Under the pieces are notes generated by a model, which saw only the letters and a list, made by a program, of their open reading frames with translations, was not told the DNA's origin and did no database searches. DNA of 62,704 nucleotides from an uncultured Bacteroidales bacterium (lineage in GTDB: Bacteria; Bacteroidota; Bacteroidia; Bacteroidales; Tenuifilaceae). Shown here piece after piece: positions 36,690-45,456 of the stretch; position 1 is the stretch's first letter, and each line of letters begins with the position of its first letter. Made by a program: the position numbers and the translations under genes. Where the stretch lies: contig CALBBQ010000032.1 of NCBI GenBank assembly GCA_937926785.1, positions 1-62,704 on the forward strand. The letters are read 5' to 3'.

Positions 36690-37267
36690 TGAGCATTGCC
36701 ATGACAATTGAAGCCACCAGCATACCCGATGTTCTAATACTTAAACCAAAAGTTTTTACCGATAGCCGGGGTTACTTTTTCGAAAGCCATAGCTATGAAG
36801 CACTGAAAAAACTTGGAATTGATATTAATTTTGTTCAGGACAACGAGTCTTTTTCAAAAAAAAATGTGATTCGAGGTTTGCATTACCAGCTATCGCCATA
36901 TTCTCAAACAAAGCTGGTTCGGGTTGTTATGGGAAAAATTTTCGATGTGGCAGTTGACATCCGTAAAAATTCGCCAACTTATGGGAAATACGTAGGAATT
37001 GAACTTTCCGGTGAAAATAAATACCAGCTACTAGTTCCCAGGGGATTTGCACATGGCTTTTCGGTGCTCAGCGATTACGCCATAGTCAGCTACAAATGCG
37101 ACCAGTACTATAAACCAGAAGCAGACAGAGGCATACGGTATAACGATCCATTTCTGGGGATTGACTGGCAATTTGAACCTGCCCAAGCCATCGTTTCTGC
37201 TAAGGATAGCATTCACCCCTCTTTAAATGAGGCAGAAATTAACTTTGTGTATGGGAGCATCTACTAG
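36689..37267 (+). CDS. rmlC: dTDP-4-dehydrorhamnose 3,5-epimerase
   Basis: A protein of 192 residues starting at the ATG that overlaps the rmlA stop; a second in-frame ATG four codons on is also possible. The cupin fold shows FTDSRGYFFES, VIRGLHYQ with catalytic His65, and the LVPRGFAHGFSVLSD strand. It epimerises C3 and C5 of dTDP-4-keto-6-deoxyglucose. Its 3' end overlaps rmlD by 17 bp. Confidence 0.96.
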   Translation: MSIAMTIEATSIPDVLILKPKVFTDSRGYFFESHSYEALKKLGIDINFVQDNESFSKKNVIRGLHYQLSPYSQTKLVRVVMGKIFDVAVDIRKNSPTYGKYVGIELSGENKYQLLVPRGFAHGFSVLSDYAIVSYKCDQYYKPEADRGIRYNDPFLGIDWQFEPAQAIVSAKDSIHPSLNEAEINFVYGSIY

Positions 37268-38147
37268 CCACAAAAACAGAAGAATTCTGGTAACCGGAGC
37301 TAACGGTCAATTAGGGAAAGCTATTCAGGCCGAGGCAATCGGCATGGATGGTATTAGCTTTATTTACACTGACTACGACCAACTGGATATCACTCAGAAA
37401 GACTCAATTGCTGCGGCTATCAACGCCTTTAAGCCGGAACTGATAGTAAATTGTGCTGCATACACAGCCGTAGATAAAGCTGAAGATGAAACGGAACTAG
37501 CATTCCACCTAAATGCCTATGCACCCGGTTTGCTGGCAGAGCTGTGCAAGGAGCGTGATGTAAAGCTGATACACATCTCAACCGATTACGTTTTTGATGG
37601 CGCATCAAACCAACCCTACACTGAAACCGACAGGGTAAACCCGTTATCGGTTTACGGACAAAGTAAGCAGAAAGGCGAGGAACTTGTTATGGCAGCCGGT
37701 AATGCCATGGTAATCAGAACGTCGTGGCTGTACTCGGCTTTCGGTAATAACTTTCTGAAAACAATGATCCGTTACGGCAGCGAACGTTCCGAAATCAGAG
37801 TGGTGTTTGACCAAACCGGCACCCCTACCCTTGCCAACGATTTGGCAAAGGTATTGCTTCAAATCGCCAAATTTACCCATATATATTTCGTTCCGGGAAT
37901 CTACCACTACTCAAACCAAGGGGTTTGCAGCTGGTACGATTTTGCCTACGAAATAGTTTCTTCCTTAAACCTAAAAGCAAGGGTTATACCCATTACCACT
38001 AATGATTACCCAGCTAAAGCTAAAAGGCCCCAGTACAGTGTGCTGAATAAGCAAAAAATAAGTAACTTGCTTGGTGTAGATATCCCACACTGGCGTAAAA
38101 GCCTGATGGAGTGTATAGAGCAGCTACAGAGTACTATTAACCCATAA
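37251..38147 (+). CDS. rmlD: dTDP-4-dehydrorhamnose reductase
   Basis: A protein of 298 residues from ATG 37251 (MGASTSHKNRRILVTGANGQLG). An upstream start at 37227 would deepen the overlap with rmlC to 41 bp. It has the GANGQLG nucleotide site, VNCAAYTAVDKAED, STDYVFDG, and the YGQSKQKGE catalytic Tyr/Lys. It reduces the last intermediate to dTDP-L-rhamnose with NAD(P)H. The preceding 4,6-dehydratase RmlB is not encoded in the window. The phosphohexomutase gene follows after 10 bp. Confidence 0.96.
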   Translation: MGASTSHKNRRILVTGANGQLGKAIQAEAIGMDGISFIYTDYDQLDITQKDSIAAAINAFKPELIVNCAAYTAVDKAEDETELAFHLNAYAPGLLAELCKERDVKLIHISTDYVFDGASNQPYTETDRVNPLSVYGQSKQKGEELVMAAGNAMVIRTSWLYSAFGNNFLKTMIRYGSERSEIRVVFDQTGTPTLANDLAKVLLQIAKFTHIYFVPGIYHYSNQGVCSWYDFAYEIVSSLNLKARVIPITTNDYPAKAKRPQYSVLNKQKISNLLGVDIPHWRKSLMECIEQLQSTINP

Positions 38148-38157
38148 ACCAGTTAAT

Positions 38158-39891
38158 ATGATTGACCAGAAGATAATGGAGAAAGCCAGGCAATGGCTTA
38201 ACCCACCATTCGACGAGGAAACAAGGGCTAAAGTTGCCCAGCTGATTGATAATGACCCAAAGGAGCTTATGGAGTCATTCTACTGTGATCTAGAGTTTGG
38301 AACAGGTGGTTTGCGCGGTATAATGGGGGTAGGAACAAACCGGATGAACAAGTACACCGTAGGAATGGCAACACAGGGTTTGTGTAACTACCTAAAAAAG
38401 AACTTTAGCCATCGACCGGAAATCAGGGCTGCCATAGCCTACGATTCTCGCAACAACAGCATTCAGTTTGCACAAATTGCTGCCCAGGTACTGAGTGCCA
38501 ATGGGATCAAGGTTTACCTATTCGATAAGCTGCGCCCTACGCCAGAACTAAGCTTTGCCATTAGAACCCTGCGCTGCCAGTGTGGGCTAGTTATAACCGC
38601 CTCGCATAACCCCAAAGAATATAACGGATACAAGGTTTACTGGGAAGATGGTGGGCAAATTGTTCCACCGCACGACAAAGGAATCATCAACGAGGTAAAA
38701 GCTATATCAAGCATAGCTAACGTGAACTTCAACGGGAATAGCGATTTGATTATGATGATTGGGGATGAAATGGATGAAATTTACCTGAATACCCTTTCCT
38801 CCTTATCGCTTTCGCCAGAAACAATTGAAAAACACAGCAGTATACCTATAGTTTACACGCCCATTCATGGAACTGGAGTTGAGCTAGTCCCAAAAGTACT
38901 TAGAAAATTTGGGTTTAAGAACATCATCACGGTATCAGAGCAATGCGTTATTGATGGGAATTTCCCAACCGTTCACTCTCCTAACCCTGAAGAACGAACT
39001 GCCATGCAGATGGCTATAGATAAGGCAATGGAAACGAACGCCGAAATAGCCATGGCTACTGACCCCGACTCCGATCGGGTTGGTATAGGTATTCGGAAGC
39101 CAAACGGCGAATTCGTTCTGCTGAACGGAAACCAGGCCGCATCAATCCTAATCTACTATATCCTAAAAAAATGGCATGAACACAACCGCATTACCGGGAA
39201 CGAGTTTACCGTTAAGACCATTGTTACCACTGACCTGATTAGCTCAATAGCCCATGGATTTGGGGTTGACTGCTACGAAGTGTTAACTGGTTTCAAATTC
39301 ATTGCTGAAAAGATTCGTGAGCTGGAGGGAGTAAAAACATTCATTGCAGGAGGTGAGGAAAGCTATGGTTACCTCTATGGCGACTTTGTTCGCGATAAGG
39401 ATGCCGTAATAAGCTGTGCCATGTTTGCCGAAATTACCGCCTGGGCTAAGAGCCAGGGTAAGACCCTGTACGACATACTCGAGGAGATTTACCGTTCATT
39501 TGGCCTCTACAAAGAACACCTTATATCGCTTACCCGAAAAGGCGTTGAAGGTTTGAACGAAATCAAGGCCATGATGGAAAACTTCAGAGCTAAGCCCCCA
39601 AAAGCCATAGGTGGCTCAAACGTAGTAACCATAATCGATTACCAAAGCCAGCTTGCTATAGATACCCACAACGGGAAGGAAAAACACACCAACCAGCCCA
39701 AATCGGATGTGCTGCAGTTTATAACTGCCGACGGAACAAAGGTTTCAGTGCGTCCTTCGGGCACTGAGCCTAAAATCAAATTCTACTTTGGTGTGAAAGA
39801 CCAAATGCTGGCCAACGAAAGTATTGATGAGGCATTGGCAAGACTTGATAAAAAAATTGAAGCAATAGTAGCCGAGCTAAACCTTAAATAG
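38158..39891 (+). CDS. Phosphoglucomutase/phosphomannomutase family protein
   Basis: A protein of 577 residues of the alpha-D-phosphohexomutase family. It has FGTGGLRG near residue 47, active-site Ser149 in [13 protein letters not shown], metal loop [10 protein letters not shown] near 303, sugar loop GGEESYGY, and the C-terminal phosphate-binding [12 protein letters not shown]. It interconverts 6-phospho and 1-phospho hexoses, supplying glucose-1-phosphate to rmlA in the same operon (inference). The length and order match PgcA/PGM2-type enzymes. Confidence 0.94.
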   Translation: MIDQKIMEKARQWLNPPFDEETRAKVAQLIDNDPKELMESFYCDLEFGTGGLRGIMGVGTNRMNKYTVGMATQGLCNYLKKNFSHRPEIRAAIAYDSRNNSIQFAQIAAQVLSANGIKVYLFDKLRPTPELSFAIRTLRCQCGLVITASHNPKEYNGYKVYWEDGGQIVPPHDKGIINEVKAISSIANVNFNGNSDLIMMIGDEMDEIYLNTLSSLSLSPETIEKHSSIPIVYTPIHGTGVELVPKVLRKFGFKNIITVSEQCVIDGNFPTVHSPNPEERTAMQMAIDKAMETNAEIAMATDPDSDRVGIGIRKPNGEFVLLNGNQAASILIYYILKKWHEHNRITGNEFTVKTIVTTDLISSIAHGFGVDCYEVLTGFKFIAEKIRELEGVKTFIAGGEESYGYLYGDFVRDKDAVISCAMFAEITAWAKSQGKTLYDILEEIYRSFGLYKEHLISLTRKGVEGLNEIKAMMENFRAKPPKAIGGSNVVTIIDYQSQLAIDTHNGKEKHTNQPKSDVLQFITADGTKVSVRPSGTEPKIKFYFGVKDQMLANESIDEALARLDKKIEAIVAELNLK

Positions 39892-39902
39892 CTGTTATAT
39901 TT

Positions 39903-40319
39903 ATGAAATCGTACCGTAAAGAGCTTTGGTTTGAAACACGTAACCGGCGTGAGCTAATCAATATAACCCGCGAAGTAGAGGTATGCCTTGCCGAAAGCGG
40001 CATTCGCGAAGGTTTATGCCTGGTTAATGCCATGCATATCACCTCAAGCGTGTTCATTAACGACGACGAAAGTGGCCTGCATCATGATTTTGAAGTTTGG
40101 CTTGAAAGATTAGCCCCTGAAAAACCTTACTCACAGTACAAGCATAACGGCTACGAGGACAATGCAGACGCCCATCTTAAACGGACCATCATGGGGCGTG
40201 AAGTTGTGGTTGCGGTTACCAACGGTCGCCTTGATTTTGGGCCATGGGAACAGATATTCTATGGCGAGTTCGATGGGAAACGCCGGAAAAGGGTGCTGGT
40301 AAAAATTATTGGCGAGTAG
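39903..40319 (+). CDS. YjbQ/UPF0047 family protein (first copy)
   Basis: A protein of 138 residues. The conserved family pattern is complete: [53 protein letters not shown]. YjbQ proteins have been described as having weak thiamine-phosphate synthase activity, but their true role is unsettled. It lies 11 bp after the phosphohexomutase and is the last gene before the terminator. A second, divergent copy occurs at 48478-48885. Confidence 0.92.
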   Translation: MKSYRKELWFETRNRRELINITREVEVCLAESGIREGLCLVNAMHITSSVFINDDESGLHHDFEVWLERLAPEKPYSQYKHNGYEDNADAHLKRTIMGREVVVAVTNGRLDFGPWEQIFYGEFDGKRRKRVLVKIIGE

Positions 40320-40323
40320 ATTT

Positions 40324-40356
40324 CAGGCTGGCGTTTACCGCCAGCCTGTTTAAATT
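40324..40356 (+). terminator. Terminator ending the rml operon
   Basis: Ten-bp perfect stem CAGGCTGGCG / CGCCAGCCTG (40324-40333, 40339-40348), loop TTTAC, followed by TTTAAATTAT. It lies between convergent genes and may also slow transcription from the opposite side. Confidence 0.75.
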
Positions 40357-42136
40357 ATAGGGGTCTAGTTTTGGTCTCCAGCCACTTGGCTATTTCCTTT
40401 GGGAGATGTGGCGAAATTTTTTTGTACACCAGCTCATGGTAACCATTGAGCCACTCACGTTCTTCCGTAGTGAGCATTTTTACCTCAACAGGCTTCACAT
40501 CAATCGGACACAGGGTCAACGTTTCGAATTTTAGAAATGAGCCAAAGTCATTAACTTCATCCTCAATGCAAACAATTAAGTTTTCTATTCGGATACCATA
40601 CTCATTGGGTCTGTAAAGCCCAGGTTCGTTGGACATCACCATTCCAACCTCAATGGGTAAATGATTGTCGGGGCGGATCTGCTGTGGCCCCTCGTGAACG
40701 TTCAGGAAGTAACCCACGCCATGGCCGGTACCGTGTCCGTAGTTCAATGCGTTTGCCCAAAGGCCCATACGGGCATAGGTATCGAGTTGTGAACCCCTGG
40801 TTCCTCTGGGAAATCTGGCCATGGATAGCCTTATCATTCCCTGCAGTACCAAAGTATAATCCTTTTTTTGCTTGTCAGTTGGCTTACCCAGGTGAATGGT
40901 TCGGGTTATGTCGGTTGTACCATTCAGGTACTGGCCACCCGAATCGACCAGCAAGAAACCTTCGGGCTTAATGGTATAGCTGGAACCGGGAGTTGCGATG
41001 TAATGAACAATGGCTCCATGATCGGCATAACCTACTATGCTGCCAAAACTTTCGCTAACAAAGTTGAGGCGTTTGCCTCTGAGCTCAAGTAACTTTTGGG
41101 CTACCGATAGCTCAGTTATAACTTCGTTACCCAAGGTGTTTTCGAGCCAGTATAGGAATTCAACCATGGCTATACCATCCTGAACCATGGCTTCCTTAAT
41201 TCCCTCTATCTCTACTTCCTGTTTTCGGGCTTTAAGTTGGGTAACTAATCCTGTTGACTCTATAACGCTGATGTTTTTGGGTATTTCAGAAAATAGCATG
41301 AAGTTAACCTTTGTGGGATCGAGCACTAACTTAATCCGCCGCTTCATCCTTGCAAGTTTGTCAAAAACTTTTTGGTAAGGTTTTACGCTAACCCTTTCGT
41401 TATCAAGAAACACTTTAACCTCAGGTGTGAGCTTGTTGCTATCGATGAAAAGCGTTGCCTCATCATTCTCAACAAGTGCATAGGCCATGAAAACAGGATT
41501 ATATGCTATATCAGATCCCCTTAGGTTAAATGCCCAGCAGATTTCGTCTAATGCACACATCAGGTAAGCATCGGCATCGCGAGCAAGCAGTTCCTTACGT
41601 ACCCTACCCAACTTTTCCTGTACAGTAACCTTTGCGAACTCAGGTTGATGAATGAATACCGGATTATCTGGAATTGCCGGTCTGTTGACCCAAATCTTTG
41701 CAACCAGTTCCACATCAAACCTAACCTTAAATCCTTTACTGGTAAGGGTATCTTTAAGCTGCCGCTGAGCTGCAACAGAAATCAGCAGCCCATTACAAGC
41801 TACGCAATCATTGCTTTTTAAGTATATTGCCAACCAAGATGGGATATCGGGTGTATCAGGTAACCCCAAACGGCACAGCTCGATTTCTGTTCCGCTCAGC
41901 TGTTCTTCGGCTTGAATGAAATACCTGGAATCGGTCCACAGTGCTGCATTTTTCTGGGTTACCACAAGTGTTCCGGCCGAACCGGTAAACCCCGATAACC
42001 ACTCGCGTTCTTTCCAGTAATCGGGGATGTACTCACTCAGGTGTGGGTCGCTGTGATGAACAATATAGGCATCAACATCGGCCTTTTTCATTTGCTTCCT
42101 TAGAAGTTTAATTCTTTCCGTCACAGTAAGTTCCAT
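40355..42136 (-). CDS. Aminopeptidase P family protein (M24 Xaa-Pro aminopeptidase)
   Basis: A protein of 593 residues, the size of three-domain eukaryotic-type aminopeptidase P. Two creatinase-like N-terminal domains (with HHSDPHLSEYIPDYWKERE and GSAGTLVV) precede the pita-bread catalytic domain. The metal ligands are in LLVDSGGQYLNGTTDITRT (two Asp), GHGTGHGVG (His), and MSNEPGLY and GIRIENLI (Glu). It removes the N-terminal residue before proline, probably in the cytoplasm as no signal peptide is present. The near-consensus TACCTTTA on the minus strand at 42165-42172 may be its -7 box. Confidence 0.95.
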   Translation of the reverse strand: MELTVTERIKLLRKQMKKADVDAYIVHHSDPHLSEYIPDYWKEREWLSGFTGSAGTLVVTQKNAALWTDSRYFIQAEEQLSGTEIELCRLGLPDTPDIPSWLAIYLKSNDCVACNGLLISVAAQRQLKDTLTSKGFKVRFDVELVAKIWVNRPAIPDNPVFIHQPEFAKVTVQEKLGRVRKELLARDADAYLMCALDEICWAFNLRGSDIAYNPVFMAYALVENDEATLFIDSNKLTPEVKVFLDNERVSVKPYQKVFDKLARMKRRIKLVLDPTKVNFMLFSEIPKNISVIESTGLVTQLKARKQEVEIEGIKEAMVQDGIAMVEFLYWLENTLGNEVITELSVAQKLLELRGKRLNFVSESFGSIVGYADHGAIVHYIATPGSSYTIKPEGFLLVDSGGQYLNGTTDITRTIHLGKPTDKQKKDYTLVLQGMIRLSMARFPRGTRGSQLDTYARMGLWANALNYGHGTGHGVGYFLNVHEGPQQIRPDNHLPIEVGMVMSNEPGLYRPNEYGIRIENLIVCIEDEVNDFGSFLKFETLTLCPIDVKPVEVKMLTTEEREWLNGYHELVYKKISPHLPKEIAKWLETKTRPL

Positions 42137-42187
42137 AATTGCTGAAGGTTTGTAGAAGTTCTAGTAAAGGTAAATGGAATTATTCAT

Positions 42188-45001
42188 CTAACCCAAAAAA
42201 ACTTCTAGCACATGGTGAAGCACGTCAACCTCAATGGGTTTGGTTAGATAACCATTACACCCTGCAGCTTGCGCTTTGAGCCGCTCTTCCGGAGCGGCGA
42301 AGGCAGTTTGAGCCACAACCGGTATCGACGGGTTTATCTGCTTAATCTCCATAGTTGCTGCATAGCCATCCATAACCGGCATTCTGATGTCCATCAGAAT
42401 TAAATTTACTCGATGGTTTAGCGTGCTAATGAGGTTTACTGCCTCGCGCCCATTTTTTGCCCACAAAGTGCTTGCACCCCACGAAACAAGCAACTCATTT
42501 AATATCATATAATTAACCTCCTCGTCGTCAACAACAAGGATGAGTTTGTTTTTAAAATCGGAACGTTGGCTTTCATCGTGTAAGGTTTGAATCGAAGTTG
42601 TTGTAGCATCGGGCTGAGAAATGAGGTTAAGGGTAACGCTAATGCTCAACCTATCTTCAGCTGTAATGAGGACATTTCCACCTAGTAACATTACTATACG
42701 GTTTGCAAGCTGAATTCCTATTTGGGAAGAAAACTTTTTGTGCCCGTTAAGCAAGGATTTCAGCTCATCGGCCAGGGCTTCTCGTAATCGAGAATCCACA
42801 TTCGACCCTTTCTCCTGAATTTTGATGATCAACCTATCAAACTCGATACTGTAAGCTATATGGATTTTCCCTGAATGGATAAAACGCGCTAGTTGAATCA
42901 CATAGATCATTAGCGCCTGCAGCAAACGACCAGAGTCGATGTTTAGCTCCAAAAAGTCCGTGTTTGGCGGGATGTCACTTTCAATTTCAATTGATTCCTT
43001 GAAAAGTTGGTTACATCTAGTCTTGGCCGAGTCGATAAATTCAACGAAAAATTCGTTAACATTTATTTTTGAGCTAATAAAAGTAATTGACGAGTTTTCG
43101 AGTTTAATAAAATCTTGAAGCTCGTTCAGGTTCTCCAGTAGCAATTGACTTTGCTCATGTATTAGCCTGACAAAATCATCCCTCTGAACTCTGTCAACAT
43201 TTGGTACCTGCAATAAACTACTGAATCCCAGGATGGAATTCAGTGGAGTTCGGACGCTGTGATTTATGTATGCTATCAGCTCATTTTTCCCCTCGAGCAA
43301 CTCTTTTAATGTATCTATCTGATATGTGATTTCTTCAAGGTATCTGATAAATTCAATTACTGTTGCCGAGATGCTTGCTACTTCGGCCAAAAGTTCAGGA
43401 TTAACACTATCCGATTCGGTTGTTTGAAAAACCAGAATACCCCCATACAAATTACCATTCTTGGCGATTCCAGTTAAAAAGGTGTTGCTTATTTTGAAGG
43501 CACGCTCAATAAACCGATAGGCTGTTGCAGAGATTATCCCGTCGAGGAGCTCATTGAACGGTTGGGAGAAGGATAAAACTTTATCCTGCATTAAGTTCTG
43601 GAGCTTTTCGGATTCAATGAATACTCTTCGTCCAATTGGGTTCCAGCCCAAATCATCGACAAAAGCTTCCCAGTCTTTTTGTTTAACACCAAAAACCGAT
43701 TCAAGGGTAATAAACCCATCGGAATTATCGTAGGAGAAGACCACGGTTACTGATTTTGGCATAAGTTCTTCAAGCAACTCTCCAAGAAAAACCAAAAACT
43801 CTTCGGCTGATGAATTCCTATGTAATCGGGTTAACAATGAGAAGTATGCTTTTTTTGACGCCAGCAGCTCTTTAAGATGATTTTGTAGCTCAACAAAGTA
43901 GGTATTATCGCGTACTGCAACAATAACGTTGGAAGAGTTTGATTTTTCAATTGCCAGCTTTGTCCATATCACAAATCGTTTAGAGCCGTCGGGGAGTTTG
44001 AGCTGTAGTTCAAGCGGTTTTGATGATTCAGTTTTTAGCCATTCCTGAAGCTTACGGTAATCATCCGTAGAAAAATATTCTTGTATGTCAAAACCAGCTG
44101 GGTTACTGGCTTTACTTTGCAGCATCTTTTCGAAAACCCTATTCATGTCGATAAGGTTTCCTCTGCCGTCAAACTCAATAAGGGCAAGCTGATTACGGTT
44201 TAATAGTTTTGAGAACTTATCTAAAGCCGATATGCTGTAATATTCTGATTTTGATTTCTTTATTATAGCTCCCTGAATGAAAGGTGAATCTGGTATGCGA
44301 ATAGCATCAACCCTATAGTTTGCATCATCGGTTTCGGCCTCAAAGGCAAATCCATTCTCGTCGGGGTTCGCTAAAAAGCGGTTCCAGTTTTTCTTAAAAT
44401 TCGCCAAAACGGACGATCTAAAAAGCTTGCCAAAATCATCGATACCCCAAAAGTGATCTGTGCCGAATGCTATTCCAAATACGTGTAAGGGTGTTTGCCA
44501 TGAGAAAACCCCATCGGTAATATTATAGCGAAACGAGGCGAAACCCGTACCGGAAGATATGTCGGAAGTTGTAGCACCTTGCCTCGAATACTTAACCGGA
44601 TCAACTGGCTTAAACCTACCAATTACAACTCTTTTACCCTTTCCTTCGGGATGTTCGAAATTTGCAATAACTATACGAGCCCATTGCCAATCATTCTTAA
44701 CCCTTAATCTAAACTCAAGTTCCTTATGCGAAGCGGGTTTTGCCTTTAATCGGTTGAAAATTTTTAAAGCGTTAGCCCTATCGTTCTCATGAATATATCC
44801 GAAAAATAAATCAATGGCTATTTCTTCGGTATTGCCTTTTATGCCCAGCTTTTCGATAAATTTTTTCCCAAGATGAATAACGCTTTCGTAAGGTTCCCAG
44901 TACCAGAATCCGGCTCTGAAATAACGGTTGGAGTTGGAGAGAAACTGTGGTAAGCTGAAGTGCCTGCCAAATACCAAATCATTTTCAAAATTCAAGGGCA
45001 T
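42188..45001 (-). CDS. Soluble hybrid sensor protein with degenerate histidine kinase core and intact receiver domain
   Basis: A protein of 937 residues without TM helices. PAS-like regions lie at about 25-135, 155-250 and 265-370, and a GAF-like region at about 395-550. The HisKA-like helix has His581 in NHSVRTPLN, where the usual acidic residue after His is Ser582. The ATPase region (about 645-795) lacks key residues: the N-box Asn is Gln703, the DxGxG box reads EKGSNV, and the G2 box is SSQIGIQL. The C-terminal receiver (818-937) is complete, with Asp825/Asp826, phosphoacceptor Asp871, Thr899 and Lys921. Probably a phosphate acceptor or scaffold rather than an active kinase. Confidence 0.82.
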   Translation of the reverse strand: MPLNFENDLVFGRHFSLPQFLSNSNRYFRAGFWYWEPYESVIHLGKKFIEKLGIKGNTEEIAIDLFFGYIHENDRANALKIFNRLKAKPASHKELEFRLRVKNDWQWARIVIANFEHPEGKGKRVVIGRFKPVDPVKYSRQGATTSDISSGTGFASFRYNITDGVFSWQTPLHVFGIAFGTDHFWGIDDFGKLFRSSVLANFKKNWNRFLANPDENGFAFEAETDDANYRVDAIRIPDSPFIQGAIIKKSKSEYYSISALDKFSKLLNRNQLALIEFDGRGNLIDMNRVFEKMLQSKASNPAGFDIQEYFSTDDYRKLQEWLKTESSKPLELQLKLPDGSKRFVIWTKLAIEKSNSSNVIVAVRDNTYFVELQNHLKELLASKKAYFSLLTRLHRNSSAEEFLVFLGELLEELMPKSVTVVFSYDNSDGFITLESVFGVKQKDWEAFVDDLGWNPIGRRVFIESEKLQNLMQDKVLSFSQPFNELLDGIISATAYRFIERAFKISNTFLTGIAKNGNLYGGILVFQTTESDSVNPELLAEVASISATVIEFIRYLEEITYQIDTLKELLEGKNELIAYINHSVRTPLNSILGFSSLLQVPNVDRVQRDDFVRLIHEQSQLLLENLNELQDFIKLENSSITFISSKINVNEFFVEFIDSAKTRCNQLFKESIEIESDIPPNTDFLELNIDSGRLLQALMIYVIQLARFIHSGKIHIAYSIEFDRLIIKIQEKGSNVDSRLREALADELKSLLNGHKKFSSQIGIQLANRIVMLLGGNVLITAEDRLSISVTLNLISQPDATTTSIQTLHDESQRSDFKNKLILVVDDEEVNYMILNELLVSWGASTLWAKNGREAVNLISTLNHRVNLILMDIRMPVMDGYAATMEIKQINPSIPVVAQTAFAAPEERLKAQAAGCNGYLTKPIEVDVLHHVLEVFLG

Positions 45002-45189
45002 AAAAGATTAAAGGTTAAAATAATCACCCCTAAATTTAAAACGTTTTCGGTTTCACTGCAAATTGCAAAACATTGTTTGTTAGTAGAATTCATCTTGCAA
45101 ACAAACCAGTTGGCATAACCGGCTGTTAAAAACTTTTTGATAATTGTTAAGTTTTTCTCACCAAACCATGCTCATTGGCATAGTTAAAG

Positions 45190-45201
45190 TTGATTTATTT
45201 G
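45190..45201 (+). promoter_or_regulatory. Possible promoter region of the RHH gene
   Basis: The TTGATTTATTTG stretch at 45190-45201 resembles Bacteroidota -7 regions, though it is not an exact TAnnTTTG. It lies about 17 bp before the ATG at 45219 and makes the longer in-frame start at 45144 unlikely. Confidence 0.3.
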
Positions 45202-45218
45202 CAAAAAATAAAGTATTC

Positions 45219-45428
45219 ATGGCTACTACAAATAGACGCAGAGGTTTCAGCACCGAAAAGCTCAAACGTGTTCACCGTAAGGAGATTCTTTTTAACACCA
45301 GTGAACTGGAAGCCATCAACCATTACTGCAAAAAATACAGGGTACGAAATAAATCCAAGTTTTTGAGAGAAGCGATCATTTCTAAAGTATTAAACAGGTT
45401 TGATCAGGATTACCCTCGGCTATTTTAG
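45219..45428 (+). CDS. Small ribbon-helix-helix-like DNA-binding protein
   Basis: A protein of 69 residues (MATTNRRRGFSTEKLKRVHR...). After a basic N-terminal arm come a short strand (KEILFN, 21-26), a helix (TSELEAINHYCKKY) and a second helix (KSKFLREAIISKVLNRF), the order of Arc/MetJ/MobA-type RHH folds. It is likely to bind DNA as a dimer. No toxin gene or mobilisation gene is adjacent; it lies between the hybrid sensor (divergent) and a TonB-dependent receptor (convergent, 28 bp). Target unknown. Confidence 0.65.
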   Translation: MATTNRRRGFSTEKLKRVHRKEILFNTSELEAINHYCKKYRVRNKSKFLREAIISKVLNRFDQDYPRLF

Positions 45429-45456
45429 AATAATCAAAAAACGAAATTCCCAGAAG

